In this document: in pieces, positions 6,086-10,491 of the stretch | Layout: the number at the start of each line of letters is the position of its first letter | How positions within the stretch are numbered: the first letter of the stretch is position 1 | Origin: Anderseniella sp964390445 | Lineage (GTDB): Bacteria; Pseudomonadota; Alphaproteobacteria; Rhizobiales; Aestuariivirgaceae | Assembly (NCBI GenBank): GCA_964390445.1 | Contig: CAYMJJ010000087.1 | Span: forward strand, 1 to 10,491 | Direction of reading: 5' to 3' | Length of the DNA stretch: 10,491 nucleotides | Program-made: the position numbers and the translations under genes | Notes under the pieces: model-generated | What the model was told of the DNA's origin: nothing | Databases searched by the model: none | Seen by the model: the letters and a program-made list of their open reading frames with translations, nothing else

Positions 6086-7183
6086 TCAGGTGTTGAAGCG
6101 GAAGTGCATCACGTCACCGTCGGCGACGGTATACTCCTTGCCTTCCAGCCGCATCTTGCCGGCATCGCGCGCGCCCGCCTCGCCGCCCAGCGAGACATAG
6201 TCGTCATAGGCGATGGTTTCAGCGCGGATGAAGCCTTTCTCGAAGTCGGTGTGAATGACCCCCGCAGCGCCCGGTGCGCGGGTGCCTGCGGTGATGGTCC
6301 AGGCGCGGGCTTCCTTGGGGCCGACGGTAAAGTAGGTCAAGAGCTTCAGCAGCCGGTAGCCCGCGCGGATCACCCGGTTGAGGCCCGGTTCTTCCAGCCC
6401 GATGGCTTCCAGGTACTCGCGCTGCTCTTCATCGTCGAGCACCGCGATCTCGCTTTCGATCTTGGCCGACACGACCACCGCTTCGGCCCCTTGCGACGCA
6501 GCAAACTGCTTCACCTTGTCGGAAAACGCATTGCCCTGGTCGGCGGATGCCTCCTCGACATTGCAGACGTAAAGCACCGGCTTGGAGGTGAGCAGGCCGA
6601 GCATCCGGAACGCCTTGATCTCGTCGTCAGCCACCTCAAGCTCGCGCGCGGGGCGGCCTTCGCGCAGCAGTTCAAGCGGGCGCAACATCAACTCGTAGTC
6701 GGCCTTGGCCTGCTTCTCGCCCGACTTCGCCTTCTTCTCGACGCCCGCAATGCGCTTTTCCAGGCTCTCAAGGTCCGCCAGCATCAGTTCGGTTTCGATG
6801 GTCTCGATGTCGGCCAGCGGGTCGATGCGGCCTTCGACATGGGTGATATCGCCGTCCTCGAAGCAACGCACCACGTGGGCTACCGCATCCACCTCGCGAA
6901 TGTTGGCGAGAAACTGGTTGCCGAGGCCCTCACCCTTGGAGGCACCCTTCACCAGGCCTGCAATGTCCACGAATGTCAGCCGCGTCGGGATGATCTGGGC
7001 CGATCTGGCAATACCCGCCAGGCTGGTCAGGCGCGGGTCCGGCACCGCCACGTCGCCCACATTGGGCTCGATCGTGCAGAACGGATAATTGGCCGCCTGT
7101 GCCGCCGCAGTCTGCGTCAATGCATTGAACAGGGTCGACTTGCCGACGTTCGGCAGACCCACGATGCCACACTTGAAGCCCAT
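6086..7183 (-). CDS. ychF: Redox-regulated ATPase YchF (Obg family)
   Basis: This is a 365-residue OBG-family P-loop NTPase, known to prefer ATP over GTP and to associate with ribosomes. GLPNVGKST (9-17) is the P-loop, DIAGLVKGAS (73-82) the G3/switch II region and NVEE (208-211) lies at the altered G4 position; a coiled-coil insertion spans roughly 130-180, and the TGS domain fills the C-terminus, with RAWTI (293-297) and HTDFEKGFIRAE (311-322). Length matches E. coli YchF closely. The ATG at 7183 gives the family start MGFKCGIVGLPN; a GTG at 7186 is in frame directly before it and is less likely. The stop of pth and this ATG overlap as TGATG, so translation is coupled to pth. A degenerate copy of the 3' end lies 120 bp beyond the stop. 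Confidence 0.97.
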   Translation of the reverse strand: MGFKCGIVGLPNVGKSTLFNALTQTAAAQAANYPFCTIEPNVGDVAVPDPRLTSLAGIARSAQIIPTRLTFVDIAGLVKGASKGEGLGNQFLANIREVDAVAHVVRCFEDGDITHVEGRIDPLADIETIETELMLADLESLEKRIAGVEKKAKSGEKQAKADYELMLRPLELLREGRPARELEVADDEIKAFRMLGLLTSKPVLYVCNVEEASADQGNAFSDKVKQFAASQGAEAVVVSAKIESEIAVLDDEEQREYLEAIGLEEPGLNRVIRAGYRLLKLLTYFTVGPKEARAWTITAGTRAPGAAGVIHTDFEKGFIRAETIAYDDYVSLGGEAGARDAGKMRLEGKEYTVADGDVMHFRFNT

Positions 7184-7899
7184 CACTTATCGTCCTTGTT
7201 GCCCAGGATTTTTCTCAGCATGTCGGCCATCGGGCCGGATTTGGCCATCGGCGGCTTCTTGGCCGGCTGCCTGGCCTGGTGAATGTGGCTCTGCTTTCTT
7301 GGTGCAGCCGGCTTGTCCGCCTCACCGGCCATCGAGCCGATCGCCAGCGCCACCTTGTTCATGAACCCTGCATCATCTCCCGCCGCCAGGAGCCCGGCGT
7401 GAGACCCCACCGCGTCGAGCAGCGGGTGGAGCCAGTCATGGTCGGCCTTTGCGAAGTCGCCCAGCACGTAGCCCGTCACCCGGTCCTTGTGACCGGGGTG
7501 GCCGATGCCCAGCCGCACCCGGCGATAGTCCTTGCCGCAATGCGCGTCGATCGAGCGGATGCCATTGTGCCCGCCTGCCCCGCCACCGGTCTTGATGCGC
7601 AGCTTGCCCGGCGCCAGGTCAAGCTCGTCATAAAGCACCACGAGGTTTTCAGGCCCGAGGTTATAGAACCTCAGCGCCTCGCCGACTGCCCGGCCGGACT
7701 CGTTCATATAGGTCTGCGGCTTCATCACCAGCGCGGTCTCACCGCCCAGAAGCCCTTCCGAAACCTCGGCCTGGAACTTCTTGCGCCACGGCGAAAAGCC
7801 ATGGCGGCGAACGATCTCGTCCGCCGCCATGAAACCGATATTGTGCCGTTGACCGGCATGTTTCGGACCGGGATTGCCAAGGCCTGCAATGATCAGCAT
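7183..7899 (-). CDS. pth: Peptidyl-tRNA hydrolase
   Basis: This enzyme frees tRNA from peptidyl-tRNA that has dropped off ribosomes. The core (1-190) shows GLGNPG with N9, QRHNIGF with H19, KPQTYMNESG with N66, DELDL with D91 and GGHNGIRS with N112; the spacing equals that of E. coli N10, H20, N68, D93 and N114, so the active site is complete. At 238 residues it is about 40 longer than E. coli Pth. The extra C-terminus (195-238) is rich in Lys, Arg, Pro and Gln and ends in a predicted helix (MADMLRKILGN), as is common in alphaproteobacterial Pth. A GAGG sequence precedes the ATG with normal spacing. It sits between rplY and ychF, 53 nt after rplY. Confidence 0.97.
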   Translation of the reverse strand: MLIIAGLGNPGPKHAGQRHNIGFMAADEIVRRHGFSPWRKKFQAEVSEGLLGGETALVMKPQTYMNESGRAVGEALRFYNLGPENLVVLYDELDLAPGKLRIKTGGGAGGHNGIRSIDAHCGKDYRRVRLGIGHPGHKDRVTGYVLGDFAKADHDWLHPLLDAVGSHAGLLAAGDDAGFMNKVALAIGSMAGEADKPAAPRKQSHIHQARQPAKKPPMAKSGPMADMLRKILGNKDDK

Positions 7900-7952
7900 G
7901 TGAGCCTCGTTTGGTGGCCCCGGCAGATACCATCAACCCGGGCAGGCCGGTA

Positions 7953-8621
7953 TCAGCTCTCGCCGCCTTCTTCAGCAGCTTCCTCGCCTTCACCTTCCGC
8001 TTCACCGTCTTCGGCTGCTTCACCTGCGTCAGCAGCGTCGTCATCCGATGCACCGCCCGAAGGAGCTGCAATGGTGGCGATGGTAAAGTCACGGTCAGTA
8101 ATCACGAACGTGACGTGTTCCGGCAGCGTGAGGTCGGACGAATGGATGTTGTCGCCCAGGTTGAGGCCCGCCAGGTCAACTTCGAAGCCGTCCGGGATCT
8201 CGTCAGCCGGGCACATCACTTCAACCTCGTGACGCACCACGTTGAGCACGCCGCCGCGCTTGAGGCCCCTGGACTGGTCTTCATTGATGAAGTGCACCGG
8301 CACCATGACGGCGATGCGGGCATTCTTGCCCAGCCGCAGGAAGTCGACGTGGATGATGAAGTCACGAACCGGGTCGAACTGCAGGTCGCGCGGGATCGCA
8401 CGCACCTTGGTGCCGTCGACATTGATGTCCACCAGGGTCGACATGAAGCGGCCGGTCTGGACCTGCTTCATGAGTTCCCGGTATTCCATCGAAATCATCT
8501 GGGGTTCTTTCTTGTCGCCGTAGATTACTCCCGGGACGCGGCCTTCGCGACGAACGGCCCGGGCGGCCCCCTTGCCGGCCCGGTCGCGCGAGGCAGCATT
8601 AAGATTGACGGTCTGTGACAT
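7953..8621 (-). CDS. rplY: 50S ribosomal protein L25/general stress protein Ctc
   Basis: This 222-residue two-domain L25 (Ctc/TL5 type) binds 5S rRNA in the large ribosomal subunit. The N-terminal L25 domain (about 1-95) has SRDRAGKGAARAVRREGRVPGVIYG split over 11-35 and IPRDLQFDPVRD (76-87); the C-terminal TL5-like domain (96-187) includes GGVLNVVRHEVEVMCPADEIP (123-143) and LGDNIHSSDL (155-164). The final 35 residues (188-222) form a low-complexity tail of Ala, Gly, Glu and Asp with 15 acidic residues and no Lys or Arg. AGGAG (complement of 8631-8635) lies 9 nt before the ATG. It is the first gene of the rplY-pth-ychF unit. Confidence 0.96.
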   Translation of the reverse strand: MSQTVNLNAASRDRAGKGAARAVRREGRVPGVIYGDKKEPQMISMEYRELMKQVQTGRFMSTLVDINVDGTKVRAIPRDLQFDPVRDFIIHVDFLRLGKNARIAVMVPVHFINEDQSRGLKRGGVLNVVRHEVEVMCPADEIPDGFEVDLAGLNLGDNIHSSDLTLPEHVTFVITDRDFTIATIAAPSGGASDDDAADAGEAAEDGEAEGEGEEAAEEGGES

Positions 8622-8747
8622 CGTCCAAGTCTCCTGCTGTCATGCATCGATATGAGCGCAGTTCAGCCGCTAAGCAGCCGAATACGCAGTGAAAATCCGG
8701 CCGGGATCTCCTCCAGGGGTGAACGAGCCCGGCAATCGGATTGCGGG

Positions 8748-8776
8748 CTTATACATAAAGCGGCAACGCCGCGCAA
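8748..8776 (-). promoter_or_regulatory. Candidate sigma-70-type promoter for rplY-pth-ychF
   Basis: On the - strand, TTGCGC (8776-8771) and TATAAG (8753-8748) are separated by exactly 17 nt. The -10 matches the consensus at five of six positions, the -35 only in its TTG. A start near 8741 would give a leader of about 120 nt. This is pattern matching only. Confidence 0.4.
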
Positions 8777-8811
8777 TGCATGGCTTGCCGCACTGGCACG
8801 GAATCAACTCG

Positions 8812-8880
8812 CTGCAAACTGTGGCATATATGTCACGGTTCACGATAAAAAGCCTGCAAAACTCACTTTTGGCCTGCAAA
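8812..8880 (+). repeat. Three spaced CTGCAAA direct repeats upstream of the outer-membrane gene
   Basis: CTGCAAA occurs at 8812-8818, 8854-8860 and 8874-8880. The last two lie in an 11-bp identical GCCTGCAAAAC (8852-8862, 8872-8882). Start-to-start distances are 42 and 20 bp, close to four and two helical turns, so the copies face the same side of DNA. They resemble tandem binding sites for one regulator. The downstream paralogue's upstream region has no equally good copy. Confidence 0.4.
8817..8840. promoter_or_regulatory. 24-bp imperfect palindrome, candidate operator
   Basis: The 24-bp site has a central CATATATG (8825-8832) flanked by AAC-T-GTG-G on the left and T-CAC-G-GTT on the right; ten of twelve base pairs across the axis are complementary. 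It lies between the candidate rplY promoter and the + strand outer-membrane gene. The symmetry is what a dimeric regulator would recognise. The TGTG/TCAC half-sites recall CRP/FNR-family sites, but the spacing is two bases too long for a CRP site. Confidence 0.5.
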
Positions 8881-8944
8881 ACCCGGCAAGATGTGCTCTT
8901 TAATAAGACGATTTTGCACACGATCGAGTCGCAGGGGACCTCCG

Positions 8945-10075
8945 ATGAAAAAGCATATCCTTGCTGCAACCGCAGCCCTTCTCGCATCCACCAGCATGGC
9001 CAGCGCAGCCGACATGGACTACGAGCGCCAGCTTGGCCTGATCGTCTCCGGCGTGGTTGACAAGTGGGTCGGCGTACAGTTCATCGATGACGGCGTTGAT
9101 GACGACACCGTGTTCGCAAACGGTGGTGAAGGCCGCCTGAGCCTGCCGCTCGGTGCCAGCCTGTCTGCCCAGACGGACGTCAAGTACGAGTACAATTCCA
9201 ACGCGCTGGAAGCCCCGTTCGATAACGACGTTTTCGGCCCGCGCTACAACTTCCAGGGTGCCTTCCACCTCAGCCACCGTGATCCGGGCTCGTTCCTGCT
9301 GGGTGGTCTGGCCGGTGCAGGTGCTGCATCGTTCGGTGCCTTGCGGCATGACTATTCGTTCTTCGGTGGTGAAGCCCAGATCTACATGAACGATATCACG
9401 TTCTACGCTCAGGGCGGTTACGTGGACTATGATGCACGCACCTTCGCGGTGTCTCCGCTTGATGACGGCTACTTCGTCCGCGGCGTGTTGCGCTGGTTCC
9501 CGACAACCACGTCCCGCCTTCAGCTTGAAGGCACGTACATGAATCTCGACATCACCAACGCCGCAACCGATGTGGACATTTTCAGCGTTGGTGCACGTTA
9601 CGACTTTACCCTGGCCGGCATGCCGATCATTGGTGATACGCCGGTCTACCTCGCCTACCGCGGCACGTTCCGTGACAACTGCTCGGTCTTTGGCGATGTT
9701 GACGATCATGTTGTCATGGTCGGCACCAGCTACTCGTTCTCGGGCGACATGCTGACGGTTGATCGTCAGGGCGCAACACTCGACACGCCGAACTTCAATC
9801 ACTCTTGCTCCGGAGACACCGGAGGCTTCGGCTCCGACATTCGCCTCAAGACCGATATCGTGGCCTTGGGCACCGATGACGCCGGCAACAAGGTCTACAG
9901 CTGGAAGTACAAGTCTGACCCGGTCACCACCTGGGTTGGCGTGATGGCGCAGGACCTGGTGGAAACCCATCCCGAAGCCCTCGTCACCCGCGCTGACGGC
10001 TTCTATGCCGTGCGCTACGACATGATCGGCGCGCAGATGATGACCCTGGAACAGTGGAACAGCCGTAGCTTGTAA
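8945..10075 (+). CDS. Outer-membrane beta-barrel-like protein with C-terminal Peptidase_S74 chaperone domain
   Basis: This 376-residue protein begins with a clear signal peptide (MKKHILAATAALLASTSMASA, cleavage after 21). Residues 22 to about 275 alternate polar and hydrophobic residues in aromatic-rich segments such as ITFYAQGGYVDYDARTFAV (151-169) and PVYLAYRGTFRDN (233-245), as in a porin-like beta-barrel; no specific family is recognised. Two cysteines (C246, C288) could form a disulfide. Residues 297-376 look like an S74 intramolecular chaperone domain: SDIRLKTDI (297-305), YSWKYK (318-323), WVGVMAQDLVETHPEAL (330-346) and DGFYAVRYDMIG (351-362). S297 and K302 keep the Ser-x4-Lys spacing of the phage autocleavage dyad. 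The ATG at 8945 is preceded by AGGGGA (8933-8938). A strong terminator follows, then a paralogue. Barrel and surface location are inferred; the S74 match is well supported by motifs. Confidence 0.75.
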   Translation: MKKHILAATAALLASTSMASAADMDYERQLGLIVSGVVDKWVGVQFIDDGVDDDTVFANGGEGRLSLPLGASLSAQTDVKYEYNSNALEAPFDNDVFGPRYNFQGAFHLSHRDPGSFLLGGLAGAGAASFGALRHDYSFFGGEAQIYMNDITFYAQGGYVDYDARTFAVSPLDDGYFVRGVLRWFPTTTSRLQLEGTYMNLDITNAATDVDIFSVGARYDFTLAGMPIIGDTPVYLAYRGTFRDNCSVFGDVDDHVVMVGTSYSFSGDMLTVDRQGATLDTPNFNHSCSGDTGGFGSDIRLKTDIVALGTDDAGNKVYSWKYKSDPVTTWVGVMAQDLVETHPEALVTRADGFYAVRYDMIGAQMMTLEQWNSRSL

Positions 10076-10105
10076 GTGAGTGGCGATCCTCCCTGATTGA
10101 ACTTC

Positions 10106-10144
10106 AACCCCGGATGCTGAGGCCAGTGTCCGGGGTTTTTCTTT
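10106..10144 (+). terminator. Rho-independent terminator after the outer-membrane gene
   Basis: AACCCCGGA (10106-10114) pairs perfectly with TCCGGGGTT (10129-10137) around a 14-nt loop that can close three further pairs, followed by TTTTTCTTT (10136-10144). It lies 30 nt after the stop codon and separates the two paralogues into independent transcripts. Confidence 0.93.
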
Positions 10145-10286
10145 GGTGCCTGCAGTTTCCAGCCGTGTGGCAGAAAAGTCACACCTGTTGAAAATGTTTG
10201 CGCCACGGAATTTACCCGATTGGACTCACCCCTCGGGTGTAGTAGCGATACGCATACAAATAATAAATCCTTCGCAGGGGCGTCCA
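10145..10286 (+). promoter_or_regulatory. Upstream region of the second paralogue
   Basis: These 142 nt between the terminator and the second paralogue must hold its promoter. The A/T-rich ACAAATAATAAATCC (10256-10270) is shared in part with TTTAATAAGACG ahead of the first paralogue (8899-8910), and both are followed by TCGCAGGGG. No -35 box at good spacing is convincing, although TTGGAC at 10220-10225 is a possibility. Confidence 0.35.
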
Positions 10287-10491
10287 ATGAAGAAGCGCAT
10301 TCTCGCAGCAGCAGCAGCATTGCTCGCCTCCACCACCGTCGCCGGCGCGGCCGACATGGACTATGATCGCCAGCTTGGCCTGATCGTGTCCGGCGTTGTC
10401 GACAAGTGGGCCGGCGTCCAGTTCATCGATGAAGACGGTGGCCCCTCGGATGCGTTCTTCGCCAATGGCGGCGAGGGCCTGCTCAGCCTGC
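10287..10491 (+). CDS. Second outer-membrane protein paralogue (5' part, cut by window end)
   Basis: The first 68 codons are visible. The signal peptide MKKRILAAAAALLASTTVAGA is followed by ADMDYDRQLGLIVSGVVDKW, almost identical to the mature start of the complete gene upstream, then AGVQFID and a divergent acidic stretch before FANGGEG. CAGGGG at 10275-10280 gives a good ribosome binding site, and the leader is alike in both copies (TCGCAGGGG just before a short CC-containing spacer and ATGAA). It is a tandem duplicate with its own promoter region, because a strong terminator lies between the genes. Whether it also carries the C-terminal S74 domain cannot be seen. Confidence 0.9.
   Translation, partial: MKKRILAAAAALLASTTVAGAADMDYDRQLGLIVSGVVDKWAGVQFIDEDGGPSDAFFANGGEGLLSL

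Larger units (their letters stand above)
8622..8944. other. Divergent intergenic control region between rplY and the outer-membrane gene
   Basis: The 323 nt hold no credible gene; short open frames across it lack ribosome binding sites and family resemblance. It contains the rplY ribosome binding site and leader, a hairpin at 8727-8748 (GCCCGGCAAT/ATTGCGGGC with one bulge), a candidate rplY promoter, a 24-bp imperfect palindrome and three CTGCAAA repeats. The right part (about 8800-8925) is clearly richer in A and T than the coding DNA around it, as expected for promoters. No convincing -35/-10 pair for the + strand gene could be assigned. Confidence 0.6.

Noticed and set aside
5970..6200. 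Small + strand frame with an internal LKRKCITSP repeat
   Set aside because: The repeat is the reverse-strand reading of the ychF 3' end and its remnant; the frame lies antisense to ychF and has no other support.
8820..8837. CRP-type site in the palindrome
   Set aside because: The TGTG and TCAC half-sites are eight bases apart rather than the six-base spacing after TGTGA expected for CRP, so only a generic palindrome is claimed.
8652..9060. Short + strand frames crossing the rplY/outer-membrane gene gap
   Set aside because: No ribosome binding site, no family resemblance, and they run out of frame into the start of the real gene.
8945..10075. Prophage or tail-fibre gene on account of the S74 domain
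   Set aside because: The protein has a secretion signal, a barrel-like body and a tandem bacterial paralogue, and no phage genes surround it.
1..10491. CRISPR arrays, tRNA or rRNA genes, insertion sequences
   Set aside because: No regular spaced repeats, cloverleaf-like sequences, transposase frames or terminal inverted repeats were seen.

Overview
The window looks like a chromosomal segment from an alphaproteobacterium, probably of the order Hyphomicrobiales (Rhizobiales) or a relative. The genes are GC-rich, the conserved block rplY-pth-ychF is present, Pth carries a long basic C-terminal tail, and the apt-mtnA gap holds a palindrome of the kind common between genes in that order. No species can be named from sequence alone. 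There are 12 protein-coding genes, the last cut by the window edge. I see no RNA genes, insertion sequences, prophage genes or CRISPR array.

Region 1 (1-3363, + strand) is a methylthioadenosine (MTA) salvage cluster: a terminator of an upstream gene, then mtnP, apt, mtnA and a class II aldolase. MtnP splits MTA (and probably 5'-deoxyadenosine) into adenine and a ribose-1-phosphate, Apt returns adenine to AMP, MtnA isomerises the sugar phosphate to the ribulose form, and the aldolase is placed to cleave it to DHAP plus an aldehyde. None of the oxygen-dependent genes mtnB/C/D/E is here. The layout matches the aldolase-based 'DHAP shunt' rather than the full methionine salvage pathway.

Region 2 (3370-5122, - strand) is a three-gene unit: two MaoC-type hotdog dehydratases that overlap by 4 nt, followed by a short-chain dehydrogenase. 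It converges on the aldolase gene with only 6 nt between stop codons. Its substrate is unknown.

Region 3 (5123-6085) holds a single + strand gene for a secreted SIMPL-domain (DUF541-like) protein, apparently less GC-rich than its neighbours. The following 134-nt gap contains a degenerate second copy of the last codons of ychF, exactly 120 bp from the real one.

Region 4 (6086-8621, - strand) is rplY (L25/Ctc) - pth - ychF, a translation housekeeping block with pth and ychF translationally coupled. A 323-nt divergent control region (8622-8944) follows, with a candidate rplY promoter, a 24-bp imperfect palindrome and three spaced CTGCAAA repeats.

Region 5 (8945-10491, + strand) contains two tandem paralogues for secreted, probably outer-membrane proteins, separated by a strong terminator. 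The complete one ends in what appears to be a Peptidase_S74 intramolecular chaperone domain with the Ser and Lys of the autocleavage dyad intact. This domain is best known from phage tail spikes, and its attachment to a bacterial envelope protein is the most interesting item in the window.
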